Shown here: one piece after another, positions 1 through 9,081 of the stretch | Numbering within the stretch: the first letter of the stretch is position 1 | How the letters are laid out: each line of letters opens with the position of its first letter | Assembly: GCA_023151185.1 (NCBI GenBank) | Contig: JAKLJL010000001.1 | Location: forward strand, 496,001 to 560,000 | Length of the DNA stretch: 64,000 nt | Reading direction: 5' to 3' | Source: Bacteroidota bacterium | GTDB lineage: Bacteria > Bacteroidota > JABWAT01 | The notes under the pieces: generated by a model | What the model was told of the DNA's origin: nothing | Databases searched by the model: none | Seen by the model: the letters and a program-made list of their open reading frames with translations, nothing else | Program-made: the position numbers and the translations under genes

Positions 1-297
1 CCGGATGTAACGCCTTACCTTTTTCTGCTTACCAAGCTGAAATTCCGGGCTGATGCCCCTGAAAACGGGAGTCAATTCCTGAATCACCTTGAAGCTTCAG
101 GTGCCGATATGGTTGCTTCTCTGCGGTACCTGCAAAGTGAAACGGATAACCAGGCGGATGATGTCATCCGGAAAAGTCCGGAATTGACGGATGCCGTTTT
201 GAATAAGTTGATTCTGAAGGGGGAAAGCTTGCTGGGAGAACTGAAACTCCTGATTGAAAAATACCTCATTATACTGAATGAATCCCTTCCGAAATAA
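1..297 (+). CDS. Unknown protein, 3' part only
   Basis: The reading frame is open from the first base of the window, so the 5' end lies outside it; 98 C-terminal residues are visible. They are mostly predicted helix, with a leucine- and lysine-rich last third (residues about 65-98 of the visible part) and no cysteines or recognisable catalytic motif. An internal ATG at 109 is a possible start, but the uninterrupted upstream frame reads like coding sequence. The last 20 bases overlap the start of the next gene, suggesting co-transcription. I do not recognise the family; function is unknown. Confidence 0.55.
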   Translation, partial: PDVTPYLFLLTKLKFRADAPENGSQFLNHLEASGADMVASLRYLQSETDNQADDVIRKSPELTDAVLNKLILKGESLLGELKLLIEKYLIILNESLPK

Positions 298-1714
298 GTC
301 CAATATAGGAAAAGCCCGGCCACAGAACCTGTTGCAGGTGTTCCGTGACCGGTTACTTTTTCCTGCACTGTTCAGTTTTTCAGCCTTGCTTCTCCTGTTC
401 CTTTCCGTGCCTGCCATCGCCCAATCAAGCCTCCGTCTTTCTTCAAAGGTCAATCTCCTGTACCACGAATCCGGTGAAAAGCAAAGCTGGGATATTTATT
501 CCCTGGAGACTGCATCCGAAGCTAATATTCCCGTGTTTGGCTCCGTTCTGAAAGTTTCAGCCGGTGGTGAGCGTGGAGTGATTTCTTTCGAAAATCACCG
601 GGTGTCGCAGTCTGTACTCCTGGAGCAAAACACACTGTTTGCCGGGGTAGGTGCAGAACTCTTTTTTTCTGCGGTAAAATTAACACCCCAGATCCGGGTG
701 TTTTCTGGAACTGGTTCATCCCGGCTTGGCTGGTCGGCCGATGCTTCCATTGAAACCGTTCCGGGGCTAACCTTTTCTGCCGGTTCCGGTCAGAGATATC
801 AGCAGTATCTCCATCGCTGGAAAGTTGAAGATATCCGGCCGGAATTCAGTCAATGGAGTAAAATAACCGACTGGCGGGCAGGGGCAGAGTGGACTGGTTC
901 GAACTGGGGAACCCTGAAAGCGGAGTATACGGGCAGCACGGCAGATGTGCAGCCGGTAACCAGTCTCTTCAGAGAGACCGGCTCTTTTCCTGCTGAAAAT
1001 CTGTTGCTTTCGGGATCAGTCTGGTTTCTGGAAAACTGGCGGATTACGGCTGATGGCACCTGGTATCAGGGGCAGGGGACTCCTGAGTGGGCCTTCAAGC
1101 GATTCCCGTTCGCCTCATTTACCGAAAGTGATTTCAAAAAATCAGACTTTTCGGGTGAACTGGCCTGGGCGGTGACACCCAACTGGGTGGTTTCAGCAAA
1201 AGGATTCCGGCAAAAACTTTCCCTGACTTCAGGTGCAGTTCTTCAAAGCTTTCCCTTTACACCGGCGGTTATTTCACTTCTGGGTGATTATTATTTTGTG
1301 AGTTTGGATGCAGCAGAAACTACCGCGGGAATTTCGGCAGCGGTTGAACGGAGTTCCGCCAGTCAATATCCATTTAAACTGAGTTTTGGGTGGCAGAGAA
1401 CCTGGCCGGAACTCGATCTGCAAACCTGGGAGCCGGTCTTTCTTCTCATCGGCCGAAGGAACGAACGGCTTACGGCATTTACCTACCGGTTTATTGATTT
1501 TGCTGCCATCCGGGTTTCGGGTTCCTGGTCGTGGGCATCGGTCAGACTTGAGGCAGAAGCCGGGCAGTTAATACCCGTTTATTCCGAAAGAGCAAAAAAA
1601 ACCTCCTCCGGTTCGGGAGGAGGTTCCGGCGGATCTTCAGGCGGATCCGCGGGGACGGATAAAACGATCTGGGGTGGTACGGATGGAACCATCCGGATTA
1701 CGTTTCAATTCTGA
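278..1714 (+). CDS. Probable outer-membrane beta-barrel protein
   Basis: 478 residues. A basic N-terminus (about 1-26) is followed by a hydrophobic stretch (about 27-48) ending in AIAQ, which reads as a signal peptide. The rest alternates aromatic and polar residues, with many Trp/Tyr/Phe, and ends in Phe (IRITFQF), the usual C-terminal signature of outer-membrane barrels. A Gly/Ser-rich low-complexity linker lies at about residues 444-460. The ATG at 278 overlaps the preceding gene by 20 bases and has no clear Shine-Dalgarno; TTG and GTG codons near 330-340 are alternative starts that would give a shorter signal peptide. Membrane location is inferred from sequence character; the specific role is unknown. 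Confidence 0.65.
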   Translation: MNPFRNKSNIGKARPQNLLQVFRDRLLFPALFSFSALLLLFLSVPAIAQSSLRLSSKVNLLYHESGEKQSWDIYSLETASEANIPVFGSVLKVSAGGERGVISFENHRVSQSVLLEQNTLFAGVGAELFFSAVKLTPQIRVFSGTGSSRLGWSADASIETVPGLTFSAGSGQRYQQYLHRWKVEDIRPEFSQWSKITDWRAGAEWTGSNWGTLKAEYTGSTADVQPVTSLFRETGSFPAENLLLSGSVWFLENWRITADGTWYQGQGTPEWAFKRFPFASFTESDFKKSDFSGELAWAVTPNWVVSAKGFRQKLSLTSGAVLQSFPFTPAVISLLGDYYFVSLDAAETTAGISAAVERSSASQYPFKLSFGWQRTWPELDLQTWEPVFLLIGRRNERLTAFTYRFIDFAAIRVSGSWSWASVRLEAEAGQLIPVYSERAKKTSSGSGGGSGGSSGGSAGTDKTIWGGTDGTIRITFQF

Positions 1715-3387
1715 CTCTGACCCCGGACGCCAAAACCGATTTTCTTCTGCTTATCCTCGCCGAGTGAAATTTCTTCCCGGCAGAATTCCCTCACCTGGAT
1801 GGCATCAGGCCGGGATCCTTCAATCAGTTCATGCAGCACAATTTTCTTGACTACATTATCAATTTGTCCGCCGGAAAAAGAAAACTCAGAAGAAACTGAG
1901 GCAACCAGATCATCCGGCCAGTCTTTCAGCCGGGATGCCCAGATTTGTTTTCTGACGACCGGATTCGGCTTTTCGAATTTGATTTTAAACAAAAACCGCC
2001 GTTCAAAAGCCTTATCCAGATTCTCATTCATATTCGATGTGGCAAATAGAATCCCGTTAAAGGTTTCCAGTTCCTGAAGCAGAATATTCTGCATGGTATT
2101 GTTCATCTGATCAACTGACTGCGACACAGAGACCCGCTTGCTGATCAGGGCATCCGACTCATTGAAGAACAGGACCGGAGTCAATTCCTGACTCTCGGCC
2201 GCCTTCCGGTAAGACACAAATAATTCCCGGATGGCTTTTTCAGATTCACCGACATATTTATCCCGGATCTGGCTGATATCCACCATGTACAGTCTCCTGC
2301 CTGAGGTTCTGGCAAGCTGAAAGACCGATTCCGTTTTTCCGGTCCCCGGATGCCCGTACAGCAGAACGGTAATCCCCGGTGACAGATGGTGGTCTTTCAG
2401 GCGGCTTACAACGGTATCCAGGTGGTCCGGGTGAAGCAGTGACTGCAGACGTTTGACATGCCGTTCTTCTTCCGGATTGAAATACAACGGCTTTTCCCGG
2501 ATGGCATCCGGTTCGGTAACCAGCAGATTCTGTGGAATGTACAGTTTTCTTTTAACTTCAGACGGATTTTCACTCGTATTGAACAGCAGTTCGACACTGT
2601 AGTCAGTCAGTTCAGCCTGGTTATCTTCATCTATGAAAAACCCGTCAGCATACCGGATCAGGTCTTCTCTGAACAGGGGAGATTTACCGTCAAGCGATAC
2701 TCGCCGGAAACTGATGCGGTCCTGCATTTTATCAAACATTCCCTGCGAAATTTCCTTGACCGAAACCGAATCACTGCCTTCGGCAAACTGAAAGCAGATT
2801 TCGAGGAAAAATAAAAGTTCGGCAAGATTCAGTTGTTTCTTCCTGATTTCAGCGAAAAACGTGAGGGTTTCATTTTCCTTCAGGACGGATTCTGCCTCCC
2901 GCAGATAGTCGGCAGTCTGAATTTTCCCTTCCTGGCGCTGTTCATACCAGCCGTGCACAGTTTCAATCAGTTTAAAGAGATCTCCGCTGATGTCTTCCTG
3001 TTTGGGAATGGGCTTGTCATAGGCAATGCTGTTAAAAACGGTGTGCCGGATGATGTAATCCTCTTCAAGGAATCCGGTTTCCCTGAACTGATCCCTGATG
3101 ATCAGTTTTTTCCGCTCCAGTTGGTCAAAAATCTGTTTATAGGTCACCAGACTGAACGTATCCTCACCCGTATGCTCAATAAAGGACAGGGGAGACACAC
3201 CGCCGGGTTTCTGCAGATTCAGCGCAAAAAGGACAGAAAACACCACGGATTCTTCCCGGGTGCAATTGAGATAGCCAGAGACTTTTTCAATCGATCCGGT
3301 GGCTTTGCCGAGCCGCATGGCCCGTCGGGGAGATTTCTGTGCCGCCTGATACACAGACTGAATATGTTTTAAAATCGTTTTTTCCAT
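1705..3387 (-). CDS. AAA+ family ATPase with NE-type Walker B
   Basis: 560 residues from the ATG at 3387; the frame stays open upstream to 3531, and ATGs at 3411 and 3531 are alternatives. The N-terminal ~300 residues look helical and may include winged-helix-like segments. The C-terminal AAA+ core has Walker A GHPGTGKT (residues 345-352), a Walker B written LFFNESD with Asn409-Glu410 where most AAA proteins have Asp-Glu, a sensor-1-like ATSN, and an arginine-rich segment FERRF. The retained Glu suggests ATP hydrolysis is possible. Related AAA ATPases can carry this NE form, so it need not mean inactivity. The stop overlaps the 3' end of the preceding convergent gene by 10 bases. Substrate unknown. 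Confidence 0.8.
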   Translation of the reverse strand: MEKTILKHIQSVYQAAQKSPRRAMRLGKATGSIEKVSGYLNCTREESVVFSVLFALNLQKPGGVSPLSFIEHTGEDTFSLVTYKQIFDQLERKKLIIRDQFRETGFLEEDYIIRHTVFNSIAYDKPIPKQEDISGDLFKLIETVHGWYEQRQEGKIQTADYLREAESVLKENETLTFFAEIRKKQLNLAELLFFLEICFQFAEGSDSVSVKEISQGMFDKMQDRISFRRVSLDGKSPLFREDLIRYADGFFIDEDNQAELTDYSVELLFNTSENPSEVKRKLYIPQNLLVTEPDAIREKPLYFNPEEERHVKRLQSLLHPDHLDTVVSRLKDHHLSPGITVLLYGHPGTGKTESVFQLARTSGRRLYMVDISQIRDKYVGESEKAIRELFVSYRKAAESQELTPVLFFNESDALISKRVSVSQSVDQMNNTMQNILLQELETFNGILFATSNMNENLDKAFERRFLFKIKFEKPNPVVRKQIWASRLKDWPDDLVASVSSEFSFSGGQIDNVVKKIVLHELIEGSRPDAIQVREFCREEISLGEDKQKKIGFGVRGQSQN

Positions 3388-3563
3388 GGGGATAAAGGTC
3401 TTGCTTTTCATTGCTAAATTCCAATCGGATGCCGGTGAAATGAAACCGGTCAGACGAAATGAAGACGTCAGGGTTTCGGTGAACCGTCTGGTTTGAGTCC
3501 GGTTAAACCGGGAAATCCATTTTTTCATCACAGGTGAAGCAACCTAAAAGAAAGGATAACCTG

Positions 3564-3959
3564 ATGACTCCCCGAACCCTCCTCCTGACAGGCGTTTTAC
3601 TGACCGCAGTCTCTGCTTACGCCCAGGATCCGCCACCACCACCGCCTGAGCCCAAAGAAAGAACAGAAAGACTGACGAAAGCCCTGGACCTGACCGCCGA
3701 TCAGCAGGTGAAAGTCAGGGCGATACTTGAAAAGGCAGAACAGGACCGTGCTAAACTGAAAGAGGACCGTCTGGCTAAACTGAAAGAAGTTTCGGACCAG
3801 ATTGAGCAGGTCCTGACGCCTGAGCAAAAGCAGAAGTACCAGGTCCTGAAAGAGAAAAAGAAAAAGGAACTGAAGGATCGCCGCCAGGATAGAAAAGATA
3901 AAAAAGGACGGCATCCCGGGCCGGGTCCTGAACCGGAACCAACCGACCAGAAAAAGTAA
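3564..3959 (+). CDS. Small periplasmic Spy/CpxP-like LTxxQ protein
   Basis: 131 residues from the ATG at 3564, chosen over the ATG at 3534 because AAAGGA stands just upstream and a signal peptide (MTPRTLLLTG...AYAQ) then starts cleanly. After a run of six prolines the protein is a charged, Lys/Glu-rich helix. It carries two LTxxQ-like motifs, LTADQQ and LTPEQK, the hallmark of the Spy/CpxP family of periplasmic chaperone or stress-sensing proteins. The C-terminal tail is Pro/Lys-rich and probably disordered. It stands alone, divergent from the ATPase gene and followed by two hairpin terminators. Family membership rests on motif and architecture; a specific function cannot be assigned. Confidence 0.7.
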   Translation: MTPRTLLLTGVLLTAVSAYAQDPPPPPPEPKERTERLTKALDLTADQQVKVRAILEKAEQDRAKLKEDRLAKLKEVSDQIEQVLTPEQKQKYQVLKEKKKKELKDRRQDRKDKKGRHPGPGPEPEPTDQKK

Positions 3960-3965
3960 CCTGAA

Positions 3966-3998
3966 CCGGCCGGAGTTCCCCGATTCCGGCCGGATTTT
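3966..3998 (+). terminator. Rho-independent terminator after the LTxxQ gene
   Basis: Perfect 9-bp stem CCGGCCGGA / TCCGGCCGG (3966-3974 with 3985-3993), 10-base loop, followed by ATTTT. It lies 6 bases after the stop codon. Confidence 0.75.
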
Positions 3999-3999
3999 A

Positions 4000-4026
4000 A
4001 CCCGGTAAGGTACGCCGGGTGTTTTT
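4000..4026 (+). terminator. Second, back-to-back terminator
   Basis: Stem ACCCGG / CCGGGT (4000-4005 with 4015-4020), 9-base loop, followed directly by GTTTTT. It sits immediately behind the first terminator, so read-through into gltB should be low. Confidence 0.6.
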
Positions 4027-4312
4027 CCTAAAAAATTTAGAAAACCGTTAGAATTTCCTTCGTTCCATCGGGTAAACCGGTAATATATCCGTAAAATGAG
4101 TATATTTACCGGGTAACCTGCCAGAATCATACCACCCATTTGATTTTTGGTTCCTTGCAAAGCAGCCACCCTGACTTGCCCGTTACATCCGATACAGACT
4201 TACCCTGCTCTGTTTTACAGAATCCGTAACCGGCGCATCCGGCACCTATTTCCGGTTTGCATTGCCTTACAGCGGATTAACAACTCTTTTTATCTTATCA
4301 GACAGAAAAATT

Positions 4313-7300
4313 ATGCAGATCGGATTTCCAGAAGCTCAGGGGATGTACAATCCCGAAAATGAACATGATGCCTGCGGTATTGGGTTTGTAGCCAGCATCA
4401 AAGGTCTAAAATCGCATGATACCATCCGCCGGGGGCTGAATGTTCTGGTGAATATGACTCACCGGGGTGCTGAAAGTGCTGATAACGTGTCGGGTGACGG
4501 TGCAGGAATTCTCATGCAGATGCCTCACGAGTTTTTTATTTCAAAAGGGATCCGGCTTCCTGCAGCAGGCAGCTACGGAGCCGGCATCGTCTTTCTGCCC
4601 AAAAACCAGAAGGAGGCAGAAACCTGTCTGGAAACCCTCGAAGCAATGGCAGCCGCAGAAGGTCTTTCGGTCATTGGCTACCGCGACATCCCCGTAAATC
4701 CGGCCTGCCTGGGTGAAATTTCCCGGAAATCGGAACCGGCCATGAAGCAGGTTTTCCTGGGCGGTAAGTTTGAACAGGATGAACTTGAACGGAAACTTTA
4801 TATTACCCGGAAACTGAGTGAAAATGCGATCCGGAATTCGAAACTGAAAGAGAAACGGGCCTTTTACTTTCCGAGCCTTTCTTCCCGGGTTTTCATTTAC
4901 AAGGGAATGCTCACCCCGCAGCAGGTCATTGATTATTTCCCGGACCTCTCCGATCCGGCAATGATCAGCGCCATAGCCCTGGTCCACAGCCGGTTCAGCA
5001 CCAATACCTTCCCAACCTGGGATCTTGCCCAGCCGTTCAGGTACCTGGCCCATAACGGCGAAATCAATACGGTTAAAGGCAACCGGAACTGGATGAAAGC
5101 CAGAGAAGGTCTGCTCCAGACCGAAGTGTTCGGAAAAGACATCCAAAAACTGTTTCCGGTGATCGAGCCGGGCAAAAGTGATTCTGCCAGCCTGGATAAT
5201 ACCCTTGAATTTCTGCACCTCGCCGGGCGGTCTCTGCCCATGGTTTTAAGTATGCTGATTCCCGAATCCTGGAATGACAAAAACCCGATTCCGGATAGCC
5301 TGAAAGCCTATTATGAATTTTACTCCACGATTATGGAACCGTGGGACGGACCTGCATCCATTGTATTTTCGGACGGACGGTTTGTTGGCGGGACGCTGGA
5401 CCGGAACGGGTTGCGGCCTTCGAGATATCTCATCACCAAGGATGACCTGATTGTTATGGGATCTGAAGTCGGGTGTCAGGTTTTTCCTGCTGATCAGATC
5501 CGGGAAAAAGGCCGGCTCAGACCGGGAAAAATTTTGCTGGTGGATACGAAACTGGGAATCATTGTTCCCGATAACGAACTGAAATCCCAACTAGCCAGAA
5601 TGCATCCGTACCAGCAATGGCTCAAAGACAGCCGGCTGGAACTGAACAAGATTGAACCCAGAGGTCATATTCCTTCCGGACTGAACGGTGACCTTCCCAA
5701 ATTCCTGAAGGTTTTCGGATATAACAGGGAAGATATCGACGCCGTCATCACCCCAATGGCTGCTGATGGCTATGAGCCAACCGGTTCGATGGGGAATGAC
5801 ACTCCGCTTGCAGTGCTGTCTGAAAGACCGTACCGCCTGTTTACCTACTTCCGGCAGCTATTCGCCCAGGTGACGAACCCGCCGATCGATCCCATCCGGG
5901 AAGGGCTGGTCATGTCGCTGAGCAATTACATCGGCTCTGTGTCTCAGAATGTTCTGGCCGATACCCCCTCCCATTGTAAATCCATCCGGTTCCGGACTCC
6001 GGTGGTGACCAATACGGATCTTGCCAAACTGCTCGATCTGAACGAGGAAGGGTTCCGCCACATCACCCTTGATATGCTGTTTCCGGTCAATGAAGGCCGT
6101 GATGCACTCGAAAAGGCAGTTGCCAGGTTATGTTCTGAAGCAGAAAAGGCCGTAGATGACAAGTACAACTACATCGTTTTAAGTGACCGCGGGATTTCGG
6201 AAGACCGGGCCCCGATCCCATCCTTACTGGCAACCGCAGCCGTCCATCATCACCTGATTCATGCAAAGAAACGGATGCAGGTAGGCCTGGTGATTGAAAC
6301 TGCTGAACCCCGGGAAGTCCACCACTTTGCACTGCTGATCGGGTACGGGGCCAGTTTGGTCAATCCTTACGGAGCATTTGCTGTTATTGACGATCTGTGC
6401 CGGCAGGGGAAACTGAAAAAGGAATTCGACAGGGCTGCAGAGTATTATATCAAAGCAGTAGATGCCGGTTTGCTGAAAATTCTGTCCAAAATGGGAATTT
6501 CAACCCTGAGAAGTTATCATGGTTCCCAGATTTTTGAAGCTGTCGGAATCAGTGAAGATGTCATTCAGAGGTATTTTACCGGTACGTCTACCCGTATTGG
6601 CGGACTTGGATTTCAGGAATTGCAGCAGGAAGCTCTTCTGACCCACGGCGGATTTTTCGGATCCGGTAAAAACGGACAGCCTAAAACTTTTGGGTTTTAT
6701 CAGTACAGGAAAGATGGAGAAGCCCATGCCTGGGATCCGGAAGCCATTGCTCTGCTGCAATGGGCAACCCGGACCAATGACTACTCCAGATTTAAACAGT
6801 TTACCACGCACGTCAATGCCCATAACCGCCGTCCGATTTTCCTGAGGGGATTTCTCGATATCCGGAAGAATCCGGTCCCGGTCGAAGAGGTTGAACCGGC
6901 AGAAGCAATCATGAAGCGGTTTATTACCGGGGCAATGAGTTTCGGTTCCATCAGTAAAGAAGCTCATGAAGCGATGGCTCTGGCAATGAATACCATTGGC
7001 GGTAAGTCGAATACCGGTGAAGGCGGCGAGGATGCCGAACGGTTTAAAAAACAACCGGATGGCACCAGTCTGAGAAGTGCCGTTAAGCAGGTTGCTTCAG
7101 GACGATTTGGTGTTACTGCCAATTACCTGATCAATGCCGATGAAATTCAGATAAAAATTGCACAGGGTGCAAAACCGGGAGAAGGCGGGCAGCTTCCGGG
7201 GCTGAAAGTGAATAAAATTATCGCCCGGCTTCGCCATTCCACTCCCGGCATTACCCTGATTTCTCCGCCGCCTCATCACGACATTTACTCGATTGAAGAT

Positions 7301-8839
7301 TTGAAACAGCTCATTTTCGATCTCAAATGTACCAATCCGGATGCGAATATCAGTGTGAAACTGGTTGCCGAAGATGGTGTCGGAACGGTGGCTGCCGGGG
7401 TTGCAAAAGCCAAGGCCGATGTCATTATCATCAGTGGTGCAGAGGGTGGGACCGGGGCATCGCCGGTTAGTTCAATCAAGTACGCCGGGCTCCCGATGGA
7501 AATGGGAATTTCTGAAACTCACCAGACTCTGGTCATGAACAACCTCAGAGGCCGTGTCCGGCTTCAGACAGATGGCCAGTTCAAAACCGGGCTGGATGTG
7601 GTGATCGGGGCTTTGCTTGGTGCTGAAGAATTTGCATTTGCTACCGGGGCCCTGGTGGTTCTGGGATGTGTGATGATGCGGAAGTGCCATCTGAATACCT
7701 GTCCGGTCGGTGTGGCGACCCAGGATGAAGAAATGAGGAAAAGATTCATCGGGAAGGCCGATTTTCTGGTGACTTATTTCCGGTTTCTGGCAACAGAAAT
7801 CCGGGAAATCATGGCCGAAATGGGAATCAGGAAATTTGAAGATCTGGTTGGCCGGGCTGACCTGCTGACAACCCGGTCCTTCGAACAGAACTGGAAAGCC
7901 AGAACAGTCGATGTGTCCCGCCTGATTTACGTTCCGGAAGAGGCAAAAAAATATGCGATCCGCAATACCGGCCGGCAGCATCATGAGATTGACCGCCAGT
8001 TAGACCATGACCTGATCCGTCAGGCCAATGCGGCAATTAAAAACAGGGAACGGGTCTGGATTGCAAAACCGGTCACCAATGTGGACCGGACAGTCGGTGC
8101 CATGCTCAGTGGAAAAATTTCACGGGTATACGGGGATGAGGGACTCCCGGAAGATACAATCAATGCCCGGTTTATCGGGTCAGCCGGACAGTCATTCGGC
8201 GCCTTCCTGACCAGAGGCATTACCTTCCGGCTGGAAGGAGATGCCAACGATTATCTGGGGAAAGGTCTTTGCGGCGGGAAAGTAATTGTGGTTCCGCCGG
8301 CAGGCGCCACCTACCGGCCGGAAGACAATATTATTGTGGGAAATACCCTGCTTTACGGCGCAACAAGCGGTGAAGTGTACATCCGGGGAATCGCCGGAGA
8401 ACGGTTCTGTGTCAGGAATTCAGGTGCGGTCGCCGTTGTCGAGGGGGTTGGGGATCACTGCTGCGAATATATGACCGGCGGGCGGACGGTGGTGCTCGGA
8501 AAAACCGGCCGGAATTTTGCTGCGGGAATGAGTGGCGGAATTGCCTACGTCCTCGATCTGGATGGTGACTTTGACTATTACTGCAACAAAGGTCTGGTCG
8601 AACTTTCAAAGCTGGATACCCTTGCAGATGTCACTGAAGTTCAGAACTACATCAGTCTGCATCTGCAGCATACCAACAGCCTTGTTGCTGAACGGATTCT
8701 GACCAACTGGGACGAATACCTTCCTCAGTTTACCAAAGTCATCCCGTTTGAATATAAAAAGGTGCTTGAAGAACAAAAGCTGCAGGCACTCAAGGTAAAA
8801 CTGGCAGAAACTGAAGATGAACCGCATCTAAGATATTAA
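4313..8839 (+). CDS. gltB: Glutamate synthase large subunit
   Basis: Transfers the amide nitrogen of glutamine to 2-oxoglutarate, making two glutamates; forms the NADPH-GOGAT with GltD. Domains in order: class II glutamine amidotransferase with nucleophile Cys21 in DACGIGF, central domain, FMN-binding synthase domain, the 3Fe-4S cysteines in CVMMRKCHLNTCPVG, and the C-terminal GXGXG beta-helix. The length, 1508 residues, is normal for the family. Starts at 4313 or 4343 (MYNPENEH) both fit: a short propeptide is cut off to expose the catalytic Cys. The upstream ATG at 4262 would add an unusual hydrophobic tail. gltD follows after 242 bases. Confidence 0.97.
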   Translation: MQIGFPEAQGMYNPENEHDACGIGFVASIKGLKSHDTIRRGLNVLVNMTHRGAESADNVSGDGAGILMQMPHEFFISKGIRLPAAGSYGAGIVFLPKNQKEAETCLETLEAMAAAEGLSVIGYRDIPVNPACLGEISRKSEPAMKQVFLGGKFEQDELERKLYITRKLSENAIRNSKLKEKRAFYFPSLSSRVFIYKGMLTPQQVIDYFPDLSDPAMISAIALVHSRFSTNTFPTWDLAQPFRYLAHNGEINTVKGNRNWMKAREGLLQTEVFGKDIQKLFPVIEPGKSDSASLDNTLEFLHLAGRSLPMVLSMLIPESWNDKNPIPDSLKAYYEFYSTIMEPWDGPASIVFSDGRFVGGTLDRNGLRPSRYLITKDDLIVMGSEVGCQVFPADQIREKGRLRPGKILLVDTKLGIIVPDNELKSQLARMHPYQQWLKDSRLELNKIEPRGHIPSGLNGDLPKFLKVFGYNREDIDAVITPMAADGYEPTGSMGNDTPLAVLSERPYRLFTYFRQLFAQVTNPPIDPIREGLVMSLSNYIGSVSQNVLADTPSHCKSIRFRTPVVTNTDLAKLLDLNEEGFRHITLDMLFPVNEGRDALEKAVARLCSEAEKAVDDKYNYIVLSDRGISEDRAPIPSLLATAAVHHHLIHAKKRMQVGLVIETAEPREVHHFALLIGYGASLVNPYGAFAVIDDLCRQGKLKKEFDRAAEYYIKAVDAGLLKILSKMGISTLRSYHGSQIFEAVGISEDVIQRYFTGTSTRIGGLGFQELQQEALLTHGGFFGSGKNGQPKTFGFYQYRKDGEAHAWDPEAIALLQWATRTNDYSRFKQFTTHVNAHNRRPIFLRGFLDIRKNPVPVEEVEPAEAIMKRFITGAMSFGSISKEAHEAMALAMNTIGGKSNTGEGGEDAERFKKQPDGTSLRSAVKQVASGRFGVTANYLINADEIQIKIAQGAKPGEGGQLPGLKVNKIIARLRHSTPGITLISPPPHHDIYSIEDLKQLIFDLKCTNPDANISVKLVAEDGVGTVAAGVAKAKADVIIISGAEGGTGASPVSSIKYAGLPMEMGISETHQTLVMNNLRGRVRLQTDGQFKTGLDVVIGALLGAEEFAFATGALVVLGCVMMRKCHLNTCPVGVATQDEEMRKRFIGKADFLVTYFRFLATEIREIMAEMGIRKFEDLVGRADLLTTRSFEQNWKARTVDVSRLIYVPEEAKKYAIRNTGRQHHEIDRQLDHDLIRQANAAIKNRERVWIAKPVTNVDRTVGAMLSGKISRVYGDEGLPEDTINARFIGSAGQSFGAFLTRGITFRLEGDANDYLGKGLCGGKVIVVPPAGATYRPEDNIIVGNTLLYGATSGEVYIRGIAGERFCVRNSGAVAVVEGVGDHCCEYMTGGRTVVLGKTGRNFAAGMSGGIAYVLDLDGDFDYYCNKGLVELSKLDTLADVTEVQNYISLHLQHTNSLVAERILTNWDEYLPQFTKVIPFEYKKVLEEQKLQALKVKLAETEDEPHLRY

Positions 8840-9009
8840 TCAGCCGGTAACAAGAGGCAAGTGACGGGAAACGGGGAAGGAAAACCGGTCTTTGAGGTGG
8901 TTGCTGAGCAAGCCGGAGCACCCTCGAAATGACCGGGAAATGCACAAAAAGATAAGCCACCAGCCTGTCATTGTCCCGGTTTGGAACTACCGGCTTTTAG
9001 GTTATAAAT

Positions 9010-9027
9010 CCCTTTTTTGAAAAAGGG
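9010..9027. repeat. Short inverted repeat between gltB and gltD
   Basis: CCCTTTTTTGAAAAAGGG is an 18-base near-palindrome 55 bases before gltD. It could form a weak hairpin or be the scar of a small repeat. It lacks a T-tract on the plus strand, so it is not a clear terminator. Confidence 0.4.
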
Positions 9028-9081
9028 AACCAAAAACTTTTTGAGAAATTTTCACCAATCACCAAATAAATAAGTAGCGAT

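Larger units (their letters stand above)
3960..4312 (+). other. Intergenic region before gltB
   Basis: No convincing gene. The first 70 bases hold two successive hairpins with T-tracts (listed separately). Around 4077-4112 there is an imperfect inverted repeat, CCGGTAATATAT against TATATTTACCGG, which could be an operator or a leader hairpin for the gltB transcript. An open frame from 4147 has no supporting features and ends inside gltB. Confidence 0.5.

Noticed and set aside
1608-1662. Repetitive GGATCTTC/GGTTCCGG-type stretch as a possible tandem repeat element
   Set aside because: It simply encodes the Gly/Ser linker of the barrel protein; unit lengths are irregular.
2833-3372. 179-residue frame antisense to the AAA+ ATPase
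   Set aside because: Lies wholly inside a well-supported gene; Phe-rich composition is typical of an antisense shadow.
7472-7984. 170-residue frame antisense to gltB
   Set aside because: Within the conserved synthase domain of gltB; no motif of its own.
8840-9081. tRNA or small RNA between gltB and gltD
   Set aside because: No cloverleaf or CCA-like end; only a weak A/T hairpin is present.
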